Below are positions 27,338 through 38,822 of a stretch of DNA of 64,000 nt, one piece after another. The translations under genes and the position numbers were made by a program. The DNA is from Mucidula mucida. Its lineage: Eukaryota; Basidiomycota; Agaricomycetes; Agaricales; Physalacriaceae. Within the stretch, counting starts at the first letter, position 1. The number at the start of each line of letters is the position of its first letter. The notes under the pieces are model-generated. The model saw only the letters and a program-made list of their open reading frames with translations. It had not been told where the DNA came from and ran no database searches. The stretch lies in contig JADNYV010000031.1 of assembly GCA_015501055.1 (NCBI GenBank), forward strand, positions 1 to 64,000. Direction: 5' to 3'.

Positions 27338-28234
27338 CTGGAGAAACCCGATCCGTGGTGCTGCATTTCTACCTCAATTTCTGGGATGCCTGTGGCTGGT
27401 CTGTATCCAGTGTATAACATGTACGTTGTCTAAAGAGTTTGATCCGTCATCATCTCACTTATTTCTCTAGGTAATGCTTAGACTGTATATATGACGTGTT
27501 GATACTACACGAAGACAACCTGTTGAGCGTGCAGTCCTGTTCCCTTCATGACCATCGACGAGATATCAGTCGCAGGCGCGCAGCGGGTCCTCTTCTAACA
27601 TCAAGTTGCAGACCCGTCAGTCTTTCAGAATACTGCGTCGGGTAAATTACTGATATCAAGAGAATGGGCTTCGCTGACATTTCGACATTAGATTCGATTG
27701 CCCAGAAAGTAGGGAGAGGTCTGGCGGAGATGAGGAAAGGCGCAGATGAGATGGACATTCCACACGGTGGTATGGGGCCTTTGAAAACGATTGAGATATG
27801 ACAACCTTCAACGTCATTCGAGTAGGAGCTAACTCGCAGGGAATGTCAGCGTCCGTCTAAAATTGTGGGAGATGCCGTCGCAATATGCTAACGATTATTT
27901 TTCGACTGTACTGACAGTGAACTGACGGGATTTTGATTGATGCATGTCCTCGAATTCTGATAATGAGTTGTTGTCAATCGCAAGGATCATGTGATGGGCA
28001 AATTTCTCTTCGACTCACGTTTCATGCACATGTCTTTGGAGACTCACGTCGTCGAAATCACAGAGGACACCTTCCTTGAACTGGCAAGGACCACCATAGT
28101 TGCTTCGGGCTTGATGTGCGAGGGGAGCAAGGACAGGGAGTGTGATGCTGTTCTCTCGTGTTGGCATTCTTACAGTTGTGTGAGTTCGATCCGTTCGACC
28201 TGATAGCCTAGAATCAACCTGCTCGTAGCACCTG
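27338..28234. other. Intergenic stretch with one small coding-like frame
   Basis: At 27664-27801 (+) a 45-codon frame starts MGFADISTLDSIAQKVGRGL and is amphipathic, so it could be a small gene or a terminal exon. I could not find a splice-supported partner; a 16-codon frame (MTIDEISVAGAQRVLF) lies just upstream at 27549-27599. Nothing else is recognised. Confidence 0.3.
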
Positions 28235-28690
28235 ATGCTACACCGAACAGAGACTGGCAGAGACCAAGGAGGATATCGGTGCAATCTCAAAAAATGTACC
28301 ACGTACACCCGACTCTATCCCACAAAAAATGAACTCCATGACCACATCACCAACTTCCACATGCCCCATACACGCGCTTTACCCTGCCCAATCCGAGGAT
28401 GCAGAAAAGGACCGCCATTCTCACTTCCAACACAGTTGATATCCCATTTCCGGACTTCACACGTAGACTTGGAAGGCCACCAGGTTGACCGTACCTCCGA
28501 CCTTTTTCTGCAGTCGTGGATGCCATTTCATGTATCCAATCTCCCGTCGCCTCCTCCCCCTCCCCCTCTCCCGCATCGTGCCGCCTTTGGGACCGTTCTC
28601 GTTCCTGTAGCGGACGGACAACGAACGAAAGCCCGACGGTCTCATAAACGGCGAATGCCTCAAACCCACATATTGGGGCAACTCATGTGA
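28235..28690 (+). CDS. C2H2-type zinc-finger protein, uncharacterised
   Basis: An unbroken 151-codon frame with two finger-like units: YRCNLKKC...ELHDHITNFH and LPCPIRGC...QLISHFRTSH. Each has C-x4-C and H-x4-H spacing. A Pro-rich stretch (SPPPPPPLPHR) and a basic C-terminus (TKARRSHKRRMPQ) follow. Many agaricomycete genomes carry short proteins of this sort, with unknown roles. The start is the first ATG in frame; exons further upstream cannot be excluded. Nucleic-acid binding is inferred from the fingers. Confidence 0.55.
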   Translation: MLHRTETGRDQGGYRCNLKKCTTYTRLYPTKNELHDHITNFHMPHTRALPCPIRGCRKGPPFSLPTQLISHFRTSHVDLEGHQVDRTSDLFLQSWMPFHVSNLPSPPPPPPLPHRAAFGTVLVPVADGQRTKARRSHKRRMPQTHILGQLM

Positions 28691-28855
28691 AGGATAGTCA
28701 AGGCCGTTCATGCCGTTTTTTTGTTACAACATCATTGTCTGCCGGCCGTTAATCCTTCTAGTACTCGGTAGTACTTACACTACCTTGCCATCCGTTATCA
28801 TGTTTCTTGGCCGATCCAAAAATCCGTTAGAGAACTTCACTTTCGGGAAGTTAGC

Positions 28856-29050
28856 TTGCTTTCCTACCTACTGAACCTCAAATCTTTTGACCTTCGTCCC
28901 GAACTCTTCGGTAACACGGAATTCTTCGACAAACTCACGAGGAGCAATCCCAGCGGGAGCTTCGAAGTACTTCAACCTTGCCTGAGCAGACTAGTCATCA
29001 GTCTAGACTCTTCTTCCAAGAAGAGATACGAGTATGCAAAGTCTGACCAA
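28856..29050 (+). pseudogene. Possible F-box/LRR-type C-terminal fragment
   Basis: The frame LLNLKSFDLRPELFGNTEFF...LPCLSRLVISLDSS-like resembles the C-terminal leucine-rich part of agaricomycete F-box proteins. It has no F-box upstream and no continuation. It lies just before a larger decayed F-box gene and may be a relic of the same expansion. Confidence 0.3.
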
Positions 29051-29275
29051 AAGCCATTAAACACTGGTCATCAGTGGGGCCTCCAGATGTAAGATCCGGT
29101 GCCGTCTTAGATCTGTGGACAGCGGACAGCGCTTCCTCATTAAGTCGAACAAAAAAAAACAGCCACAGCCATGATCACATGACAATCTGTTTATGTTCAA
29201 TTCTGGGTTTCGTCTTCATTGTCATCTACAGGCAAACCAAAACTCATCCCTTTTCTACACCCCTTTCCACAGTCA

Positions 29276-30683
29276 TGGCTCTCATAGTGTCATCGCCCAC
29301 TCTCGCCCCGCTTAGCATAACCGATGAGACCAATGTCGCCACTCCCTCCATACCCCTCGCTCAGCAGCTCCCCGCCGAACTCATCTCCTTAGTTGCGTCG
29401 TATCTGGTTCCACGGATATTCATGCCCAGGAAAACAAATAACCTCGCTGGGCTCCTTACGGCGACGCATGTCTGTCAGAGCTGGCGTGTCGCCATCTCAA
29501 ACGATCCGCGTCTTCGGACAAAGATAGAGTACTACGGCCGACGTCACCCTCGGGCGCTCGACTCTGACATGCTGTCCAAAGTCCTGAGCCTCTCTGGGAG
29601 CCTTTCCTTGAATATCACCTTCCGACAGAATCAGATGTCTACATCAAGATGCTTGACCTGATCCTGGATACCTCAACGCGATGCGCTGGTATATCCTCAC
29701 TCTCTCCTATGACCTGTTCGTCAAGCTCGTATGCAAAGATTACACCTTTCCGAATCTGCGCCGCCTGTCCCTCAAGCCAAACCCGGATCGATTGTATTTC
29801 TTGCGGGTGTACATAAGCAGCAGCAATGAATTCTGGTGCCGCCTTCCTAGATTGGAAGTTTTGACAATTATAGATAACATGACACATTACATTCGCGCGC
29901 TACCACCGAACGATTGTTTTCAGAATCTGAAGGACGTGATAATCCAGGTCCCCGGAGACGCGAGCCACATGCAGCGCCACCATTACTGGCGTCACGTTCC
30001 ACACAACATGCTGCGCGGCAGACTATTCGTATAGGGATCCGATTGGCGCCGTGAGCACCAGCATAGAGACATTGTACGTGAAGAATTTACGGTGTACGTC
30101 TCTTGCATCACATGTCTTTTCCTTCACTCCGCAGCTTTTTGGTGGACACGCTCAGATGGGATACTGGGGACGTTCCTGCGGAGATTGTAGATGCCATCAT
30201 GCCTTGCATCATTAGGTGCCTCGACCGGTCGAGTCCTTCTTTAGAGAAATTCACCTTGGCGGTGTGGGAGCTTGCGCCGTCCATTCTTCCATCCGTGTTC
30301 CAGCTGGCTTCTTTCAGCCTTCGCGTCGACCTCCTTAGTGACCTGCTCTTCTTGACAGAGTTACTCGACGTGCTCGCAAAGAATAACGATGGGACTTTCG
30401 CCGTTCTCTCTCACCTCGAGAAGCTCACCATCAGACTCAGCGCGGACGTTTCGCGCAGGGCTACGACGAACGCAAACGAAGTGAGGAGATTGATAGAGAG
30501 CATTTCGTGGCAATGATTCGCGAGCGGTCGTGTCACAGTGACCCGTCTCTCCGTTACGTGGCGGTTACTGTCGATGCAAACTCATACTGCGCTCTTTTTG
30601 ATCCTGACGTTGAGGTTCTGAATCAGTACGAAGGGCGCGTTAAGGGATCGAAGGTCATTATAACCGATGCAGGTTGGTCGTAG
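29276..30683 (+). pseudogene. Decayed F-box protein gene
   Basis: The N-terminal frame carries an F-box: QQLPAELISLVASYLVPRIF and LLTATHVCQSWRVAISNDPR, the usual LP-x-EL...W pattern. Leucine-rich continuation is spread over different frames: about 29276-29640, 29625-29680, 29681-30020 (FPNLRRLSLKPNPDRLYFL), 30005-30090 (DPIGAVSTSIETLYVKNL), 30103-30490 (SFPSLRSFLVDTLRWDTG) and 30485-30683 (DPSLRYVAVTVDANSY). The frame changes lack proper donor/acceptor pairs, so I read them as small indels. At least four disruptions make a functional product unlikely. Confidence 0.7.
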
Positions 30684-31209
30684 ATTAGTGTACTCAGAAT
30701 TGTATTTGTAGTATAGCATTAAGCAGTGATGAAACTCTTGGACTTACCTTGGTATTTGTAATAGGAAGCTGTCTTATCACAACCGTTCAAAAACATTAGG
30801 TGGCGTACTACAGCGTACAACACCTATGATTCAACGTATCATTGCGGGGTTGGCTTAAACCTCTGCACGACTATGTCAACTTCCTTGGCGCCGAGCTCGA
30901 CGAGTAAACCCTTGCACAGTATAACGAAGACTCGGGGACGCGATTACGGGCTGCGCGTGTCTAAGTCCCCCTACGGGCGGCAGTGTTCATTCAAAAAAAA
31001 AAAAGAAGACTCAGCCTGCCATGAGGGTTTGCTTAGACGTAGTGTTGCTGTGAAATGCAGAAGCACGTTCCAAATAGGAGATATTCTACACTGGTGATAC
31101 AGCCGTTTTATATGTCCTGCTAATGTAAAGAACTTCGGGTATAGTGATCAAGAAAGGCGCTGAAACTCTCGTGATGGGCGTGAAAGTCATGCTTCGTCGC
31201 GATGGGTAT
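30684..31209. other. Intergenic, nothing recognised
   Basis: No gene motifs seen. A 12-base A run lies at about 30993-31004. Confidence 0.45.
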
Positions 31210-31537
31210 CTACAAAGTCGCACCACCACGTCTGCGGCTCCCGAAACCTCTGCGAGTTCCAGCGCGGCGCCTTCCAGATCCGCAGCGGCAGCATAAAATG
31301 TCCATGATCACGTCGAATATCGTGACGATGACCTGAATACGCCAAGTCAGCGACACAGACACGTTTAAGGAGCAAAATCGAATACGTACGGTAGTGATGG
31401 CACCAACAATGGCCATGAGAACACCGGCAATGGCAGATATTATGGCGTTGAGGCCACGACCGATTGCGCTGAAGATGGATCCCTGCGACGGTTGCGATTA
31501 GAGGCGACACAGACGCGCTATGAAGGCGGCTTACCAT
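31210..31537 (-). CDS. Small hydrophobic/Arg-rich protein common in agaricomycetes, function unknown
   Basis: Exons 31537-31535, 31482-31390, 31332-31210; 72 residues plus stop. The first exon is only the ATG. The product starts MGSIFSAIGRGLNAIISAIA, continues through a long hydrophobic stretch (GVLMAIVGAITTVIVTIFDV) to a DILCCRC cysteine cluster, and ends in an Arg/Gly-rich tail (GSGRRRAGTRRG, GSRRRGG). I recognise this layout from small basidiomycete proteins of unknown role; the N-terminal MGS and the Cys cluster suggest membrane attachment (inference). A TATA-like box lies at about 31624-31629 on the minus strand. Confidence 0.8.
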
Positions 31538-32756
31538 ATTGATAAAAAGTGTGTTGATCGGTAGAAAGTGGCTGATGAGTATGCTTGGGTGGGATGCTAA
31601 AAAACTTCAATGAAGACGAGCTCTTTATACAAATGGGAAGCGCTCCATGACGCCAGTGGCGTCACCGTCACCGATCATCCATGACGCATAGTTCGCGGAA
31701 CAAGACGGACATCAGTGTAGATAAATGAAATTCAATTTTCGAGGAGTCGAAATGCGATGATGTGTTGATGTCATGGAGCCTGTCAAGCGCGTCACAAAGG
31801 TAAACGGATGGGCCGAGCATATGGACCAGAAAGCGCGATGGGGAAGGAAGCCAATTTCCAGTAACCAGGCGCCAAAGAATGAACAGAAGACGGCAACATT
31901 TCACAGCCTAAGCCTTGTGTGACTATAGCACCAGCCCCTGATTGGATTAACCTCGTCATGGTCGTCGTAAGCTCCGGTCCAGTCGAAGTACTCTGACGGG
32001 GCGTTGACAACGCCTTCAAGGCACCCGTAAGTCGCCTAATAAGCATCATGGCGATGCCGCATGCAGGATGCAATATTAACTACTTACGATTAGAGCTATC
32101 TTTATCCCGGCAAGCGTAAGACTTGAGACAGGGAGTAGTAGTAGTCATAGTCAATCAAATGGTAAGAATTTGAGGAACGACCTTCCCAATGGCTTATTGA
32201 ATAGAGTGCGACAACTGGCGCTTAATGTCGATTCGTGAGGGTACTGCGCAGGAGAAAGCGTCGTACAGCATTGCTGTCATCGTATCAGCGCGTCGTGGAA
32301 ACATGTACAGTAAGCCGGGAGCGAGCAAGCGTTGCCAGCGAAAACTAGTCCTAAAATGAGAGAGTGGCGCTTCCGGGGCAGGCAAGTCGGATGCGAAGAA
32401 GAGCTGCCGGCGACCTCAGGCGAGTGGGCAGAACAGTATCGTGGCAGCGTGTGATCAGGACGCGTTTCACCGCCACAGTCAAAACTCCGATGGTGCCAAC
32501 TGTTGCCCGAATGGAGCCACCTCGTCGTCGCTCAATGTCTTCCTACACAGGAAGGTTGATAACAAAGGAGATCCCAAGAGTCCTTGGGCTTCTCACCAGA
32601 GTGAGAGAACGAAAGCGACAACAGCGGCTTCGGTAACAGCCGTGTCGCCGCTGCTTAATTTGTCGCACTGCCGGCACATTTCCGCCTTGTTAAAGCCCAA
32701 GACAATACAATGGCGACATACCTTAATCCCATCACAACCACCACCCATAGTATTGC
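31538..32756. other. Intergenic stretch, no confident gene
   Basis: It holds the promoter of the small protein gene. On the minus strand at 32052-31918 a frame reads ATYGCLEGVVNAPSEYFDW after a possible acceptor; it looks coding-like but has no start codon or partner exon that I can defend. Confidence 0.35.
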
Positions 32757-33784
32757 ATGATGTCTGCGAAAACTGCACTGATCATCGGCGCCACTGGCCA
32801 GGTTGGCTCGAATGTCCTCAGGGAGCTGCTATCTTCCTCACACTACAGCAAAGTCGGCGAGTATGGTCGCAGACTCACAGACATATCGTCTTTGGGGGCA
32901 GGAAAGGAAAAGCTAGAGCAGAAGACCATCGACTTTGAAAAGCTTGGGGAGTCTGGGTTGAAAGACGGCAAGTGGGACGTCGTGTTCATCACGTGAGGGT
33001 ACAAATATTTTTGTTGATGGATGTTAACATTCCTCTAGCTTGGGAACCAACAAGAAGAATGCTGGCAGCGCAGAAGCGTTCGAGAAGATTGACCGATCGT
33101 GAGTGGTCAATGAATCATGCATGAGTTTTCTAATATTCCCTTAGATATGTCGTCAACTCTGCAAAAGAAGCGCGTGTTGAAGGCCTGACACAGCGCGTAG
33201 TGTATTGTTCCGTGCGTTCATCTCCATATCTATTCCTTTGCCATGTTCACAAGTAACGTCAGTCTATCGGGGCCGATCCTAAATCTTCTTCGCTCTACAC
33301 TCGGTTCGTACTGCATCTTACAATTAGCTTGGTACCTAAAGCGACATCGCAGGAGCAAGGGCCTGACAGAACTTGAACTCTCCGGTTTGGGATACTCCGA
33401 CGCTATCGTGTATCGTCCCGCCGTTTTGGCTGGAACCAACAGAGCGGAGACGCGAATGGTAGAAACCGTCTTTACGTGCGCCTTCCCGCATTACTGTGTC
33501 CTGCATTATCTAACCTCCGTGCAGCTCTGTCACAGGCGTTCTCTCGCATTTCACCTCTGCCGTGGAGATCAAAGTACGCCTGTCCTGGAAAACACGAGTA
33601 AACTGGAGCTGACTGTGCCACACAGGTCTCGCTTTTGGGCAAGAGCTTAGCAGTGGCAGGATTCCTAGGGACAGAAGGACTCCCCGCTGAAGCCAAGGCG
33701 AAGAAGGCTGGGGACGCGCCACGCACGTTCACCCTTGTCGAGAATGCTGGTGCGATTGGTTTAACCAACACGCCTTGGGAGTAG
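32757..33784 (+). CDS. FMP52/HTATIP2-like NAD(P)-binding protein
   Basis: Exons 32757-32992, 33039-33098, 33145-33211, 33263-33303, 33353-33475, 33525-33573, 33626-33784; 244 residues plus stop. The N-terminal Rossmann motif is ALIIGATGQVGSNVLRELLS. KWDVVFITLGTNKKNAGSAE, YTRSKGLTELEL (Y-x-x-x-K region) and YSDAIVYRPAVLAGTNRAE match the atypical short-chain reductase family of yeast Fmp52 (mitochondrial outer membrane) and human HTATIP2/TIP30. The C-terminus (GLTNTPWE) is complete. Two start codons are adjacent (32757 and 32760). Enzymatic substrate unknown. Confidence 0.9.
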
Positions 33785-34038
33785 AGTCTACGAGTATCTA
33801 TAGCTGCGCTTCTCTTTCGTGTATTCATAGTGCCGCACATCAATTGATTCATGTACAACTATCTCCAAACTTAACGGAGCTTGTGTCATAAACTAAGCAA
33901 GATCGTTCTCCATATACGACCCTCTCTAGATCAAGTGTCATATTTACATTCACCGTCACGGCTCGGATGGAAAGAATGTTCGGGTACAGACATCAGCATC
34001 CCATGTTGACGCCATCATATGGACCTGGAGGATGTCAA

Positions 34039-35261
34039 TCACAACGGTTCATCTGCCAGAGAATCATGAGCCCTACCACTGTGATCCCCTGCAATACCCT
34101 CAAAGATGCTCTTGACATCTCCAGTAGTACACTGTGAATCAGTATTATCTTGCCCTGAAAGAGTGGGTATGAGAGAACACCATTAGCCGCGCACGTCATG
34201 AAACTCACCTGGGCAAGCTACCCATGCTCCAGAGTCCAGAATATGCTTTTCTCCCGAGCAATGATGGTACCCCAGAGAACGTCCTGTAAGAATGTTTGAC
34301 ACAATTACGAACGCCATATATCATGGAAGGATCGCCTGACCTGGCAAGATGGGAACAAGATCCTCTTCGTTGTTTACATGCGACACTGACAGATGCGCGT
34401 CAACATAGTCAGCAAACTCTTGATTCCCAACCTGCTGCGGCGTCAGTTGTTGTTACATGAAGAATTGAAGATGCGTACTCGAGGCATTCCGTAGGCGATG
34501 ACATTAAGATTGGTAGATGGTAGCTGAAGGTCGAGATACACACCGCTGATGAGCGCAATCGCACCGCCAAGGGAATGTCCGACAACCGTGACTGTATTCG
34601 TCGAATGCGTCGACATGGCGCTTGTAACAGCTGCTAGGACTTGAGTTGCGGAACTTCAGTCATGGTGAGCTAACCCTCAAGTAAATAGACCGCGAGAAAG
34701 CATACTCTGCCTGCGACCTTCCAAAGCCGTTGTGCACCTTGATATCGGCACTAATACCGGGGAAAAGCTTATCGTCCAACTCCTTGAGGAAGAAAGACGC
34801 ATCGGTGATTATGGGCAATCTATGTTACGGCGTCATTAGATGCAGAAGTAGTTGTCTCTTTCATACTGACAGCTTCGACGTGTCAGTTCCCTGATGCCCC
34901 ACGATGACGGCCTTGAGGCTGGGGTCGTAGCCTACGTACCAGAACTGTATCGAATCCCCGTTACCTCCCGATGCGACGGGCTGGAAGTCCGAATTAGCAT
35001 CACAGTTACCTGCGAGCGTACGATGTCAGGAGACCACGAGGTGAATGAGAAGAGCTTACTGCCGCATGTCCAAGTTAAGGTCTCCGAAGGTTGGCAATAC
35101 GCAGTACTGGCATAGAACGTGTACGTTTTGAACGCCGCTATCGCACTCGCGCTAAGCGTAGTGATAGATTGCCGAGCTTCGAGAAGGGGATCGATGGGCG
35201 AAGACAGGGTGCGTGAGGCAAGAATCAACGCGCTCGAGAGTAACCGGCGGAAGGTGACCAT
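34039..35261 (-). CDS. Secreted class-3 (Rhizomucor-type) lipase
   Basis: Exons 35261-35060, 35009-34871, 34819-34706, 34653-34479, 34431-34341, 34283-34209, 34154-34039; 303 residues plus stop. A signal-peptide-like start (FRRLLSSALILASRTLSSPI) precedes the mature part (YASTAYCQPSETLTWTCG, CDANSDFQPVASGGNGDS, VIVGHQGTD). The nucleophile elbow is VTVVGHSLGGAIAL (Ser near 177), the likely Asp lies in NNEEDLVPILPG and the likely His in GDHSG near the end; spacing agrees with fungal lipases. An NAGNAG acceptor (CAGCAG, 34432-34437) at exon 5 could add or drop one residue. A TATA-like TTTAAA lies about 45 bases upstream. Presumably extracellular triacylglycerol hydrolysis. Confidence 0.93.
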
Positions 35262-36119
35262 GATGGAGGACCGGGCTAGAGCATAAACGCATGGCGCTTA
35301 CTTTAAATACCGCAATAAAAGATGACGAGACCGTCATTGTCAAAGACTAATCAGTCAATGTTGGAAAGAATGGCAGGAACTCCGGTTTCCTTCGGAAGAC
35401 ATTCAAATTCCCGGGTCTTCGGTCTGCTGGTTCTGCTGAACGTGCCGCTCTGGGAACGCAGAAGGGAAAACACCTTCTATGGACACCTGCAGGAACATAG
35501 CCCGCATGGTGTTATTTTCCAAATCGTTCTGGCATGGAAGGAGGATGACTGGATTAAGCGTGGGACGCGACACGTGCGCGAATCGTGACCGGTGATCGGG
35601 TTGACTTCCATTGTGTTTTTCCCCACTTTCCATATTCCAAGTGATTCCAAGGCCAATGAAACTTCAATCCATCCTCTTATACAGCGGTCATGAACGGCAC
35701 TATTAGCGCATATCTTGCTTGGATGGTTTCAGACAACTGTTGATACATGCGCGCAGTGATCCGAACAATACGCTTTTCCAAAACGTCCTTTTCGACTAAC
35801 CAAATGCCAAGCGCCCTTGTGGATACGCTCGCTCTAAAAACGTCCTTTTAGATCACTTGACCGCACTTCCGGTCAGGGCATGCTCCCGTGCTACGTGCTG
35901 CAGACGTGTACTGTAATACTACGCGATGTCGTGCCGTCGCGTTCCTCGCGTCCACTTCTTGTCCGGTCTTTCGCCGAACCCTTCTAGCCACTTTTCCAGA
36001 GACATGCTCTTTTAGCATTACTTCTCAGGCAAGGGGCCGCATTCGATGGATGATTCGAAGCGAGGCTGCCTCTTTATAAAGGTTGGTCTTGCTTTCCGTT
36101 AGAAAGCTGACCTGTCTTC
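35262..36119. other. Divergent promoter region of the lipase and GH5 genes
   Basis: About 860 bases between two divergent genes for secreted enzymes. TATA-like sequences sit close to both starts (minus strand about 35303-35308; plus strand 36075-36080). No coding region recognised. Confidence 0.5.
36075..36080 (+). promoter_or_regulatory. TATA box of the GH5 gene
   Basis: TATAAA inside CTTTATAAAGG, 40-45 bases upstream of the ATG at 36120. Confidence 0.5.
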
Positions 36120-38299
36120 ATGTTCACGTTCACGCTATCAGTCTGTCTCCTCAGCACTCTATTTCTCGTCGGAAAGGCTGCCCTCCCCGAGAAGATATAC
36201 GGCGTAAACCTCGGGTCTTGGTATTGTCAATTCATATGAATGGCGGCTCCTCAACTCACTTGAGGGATCGACCAGGCTCGTTCTTGAACCATGGATGCTA
36301 CCGGAAGGTATGGGAATATCCTGATATCATAGCCTTCCCTAATCATTTCGCCCGCAGAGTGGATTGAGATGGGCGGGCAGGATTGTGCCGACTGTTCGAC
36401 ATGTATCAGGTCCGAGTTGTAAGCTTTTTCTGCGCGCAGCTCACACTACCATCGCTAACATTCTACAAGCGATCTAGTCCGTTCTTTTCCTAAGACTGCC
36501 GACGCGACTTTTGCTAAACACTGGTATGTCCGACTCGTCGCTTATTTGAATCCCCCTGATTACTTCCACAGGGAATCATGGTTCAACGAAGCCGATGTAA
36601 AACAGCTTGTCGAAAACGGGATTAATACAGTTCGCATTCCGGTCGGTGCCCATTTCCGACCGTAGATCTGCGGTATAAACGAAGGTCTTAGCTCGGTTAT
36701 TGGATCGTTGAGCCCTTGGTAAAGCGATCGGAGGAGTTTTACCCTGTTGGCGGCTTAGCACATTTGGTGTGGATTATCGAGCGCCACCGGTTGTAGGAGC
36801 ACTTATACATCTTCAGAAACGAGGCCTTCGACAATTGGCGCACGCTGGCATCGCCGTCATCTTGGACCACCATGCACTCCCCGGTGTCCAGAGTCCAAAC
36901 CAAATGTTCACTGGCCGGTATGTGTTTTTATGCTTTTCGGTGTGATCAATCTCATCTCCTCGGAATTTCTAGTTGTACAGCGGACGTAGAATTTTATGTA
37001 CGTCGTTTCTGTTGTCAAGCAAGCTCCTCTCATCGCCTCTCAGACCGATTTTAACTATCTCCGAGCCCTTTCTTGGACAGCTGTAATGACTGCACTCTCC
37101 CATGTCGATCCCGATTTCGCCAGTGTCGTGGCTATTGAGGCTGTCAATGAACCCATCATGGACGCGAATCTGACCCCTGGGTACGGCCGCTGTAAGTCCT
37201 CAATATAATGCTAGCGATCTTATTATTTAGCCCTACAAGTCCAAAAGAACTTCGTCCAGGTCGTTCGGGCAGTAGAAGCAGCTCTAGGCGTCAACGGGCG
37301 CTTCAAACGAGACGATACAAATGTCACCGCCGCAATAATCGAAGCTGCTTCTGACGCCTCCGATGATATGTTACGAGAAGCAATGCTCGAAACCGGACCA
37401 ATCCTTCTGCAACTCGGTGTAGAATTCTCTATCGACAGTCTGACGAAGTCTTTCAAACCCGAAGGCTCGTATACTCCACTATTTACATCGTGAGTCTCTT
37501 CCTTCATTATCATAGTCAAACGTCGACGAACCGTGTTCTAGTTTCATGGATATCAATTGGCAACACAACGATCCTCCCAATCCTAATGATGCCAAAATAG
37601 GGCCCCAACTGTACGACAATCATCTATACTACAAGTGAGTTACGCGGAAGTGCTTTTAGATCAACGTTCTGATTTACTTTCAGCTTTGGGGTACGCGTTT
37701 ACGAACGTATAGACGTTGATGACTGATATAATGACTGTCAAGGGTGTTGCTGATCCCAACGAAGAAGCCTACATGAAAAGCATATGCAGTACGCGTCTCT
37801 GTCGGTCTTCGGCAGATTCCTCACGCCCCACGCAGATCTCAAACGCGTTCAAAACGACGCAGCCCTGGGAAACAGCCCATTGGTATTTGGAGGTGCCTTC
37901 AATCATGTTACAATTTCGGATTTCTTCGGTTGACGCGATGTGTTTTGAAGAATGGGGCCTGCCTACGCAATTCAACGCAACAGATGAATTCTTGTTCAAA
38001 TGGGCAGACGCGCAGAAACTTGCATACTCCAAAGGGGCTGGCTGGATCGTGAGTCGTTTCCGTTGGCTCTTAGGTATTTGATTCACATGCTGTAGTTCTG
38101 GAACTTCAAGGTAGAGATATCTGAAACGGCTGGGGACTTGGCTAGGCAATGGTGAGGCTATCCGCACGTTCATGGAAGTTCACATGTCTCAGTGTCGCGT
38201 GTTCACAGGTCGTACTTCAAGGGCGTTGACGAAGGCTACCTTACTCGTGATCCTGCAGAGGTTCACGACCCCCATGTTTGCGACCCATACATGGAGTAG
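36120..38299 (+). CDS. GH5_9-type exo-beta-1,3-glucanase-like glycoside hydrolase
   Basis: Seventeen exons: 36120-36220, 36276-36307, 36358-36409, 36470-36523, 36572-36641, 36692-36749, 36797-36917, 36973-36997, 37044-37191, 37231-37489, 37542-37634, 37684-37690, 37743-37788, 37836-37892, 37951-38048, 38096-38151, 38209-38299; 455 residues plus stop. Signal peptide MFTFTLSVCLLSTLFLVGKA, then YGVNLGSWLVLEPWMLPE, ILDHHALPGVQSPNQMFTG, AIEAVNEP (acid/base Glu near 207), FGEWGLPTQFNATDEF (nucleophile Glu near 375) and KGAGWIFWNFKVE. The family trims beta-1,3-glucan in fungal walls. The sixth intron fits only with a GC donor at 36750; a GT donor at 36767 would break the frame by one base. Exon 12 has just 7 nt. 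Confidence 0.87.
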
Positions 38300-38822
38300 A
38301 TGCGCTGCGAGGTGGATTGACTTATTGTGTATTGATTATCGGTCTCCCCAATTTTAGGTTTTAGACGTGCGGTCACTATAAGATATATCATCTCATATCC
38401 AATGATTGCTGCGATTGGTTATCACCGAGATACTCGCCCATGATCCTCGAACGTGCTCCCTATCGTGTCAAGCTTTCAGAGACTGAATGATACATCAACA
38501 ACTGATGGACTGTTGATTTGTTACGAACACCATATTCACTGACCTTTCTTTCTATAGCATTCATCACTCATGGCTCCACAACGCGTGGCGTACTGTATGC
38601 GCAACCCGTTGCCATATGTCTCTATCTGCTGCTCGAGCTTCTCTACTTCGACTTACAAGCACGCTCGTGTGCTTTCCATGTGGAGAGTCAATGAACAACC
38701 TGAACTCGGAGTCTCCGGATGCGTTTATGAAATCGAATGGTAGTATAACAGGTACGCTTATTCTGAACGTTACTGTGTTCCAAGCCTCACTTCTGCCTAT
38801 CCTTTAGGCCGCGGCCTGTACG
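38300..38822. other. Intergenic between GH5 and the lipase relic
   Basis: No gene recognised; the right end is the former promoter side of the lipase pseudogene. Confidence 0.45.

Noticed and set aside
31918..32135. Minus-strand exon-like stretch with ATYGCLEGVVNAPSEYFDW
   Set aside because: An acceptor and a donor-like site exist, but no start codon in the right frame was found and no family is recognised.
36767..36796. GT donor at 36767 for the sixth GH5 intron
   Set aside because: It gives a one-base frame error, while the GC donor at 36750 keeps the full protein in frame. Kept as an open question in the findings.
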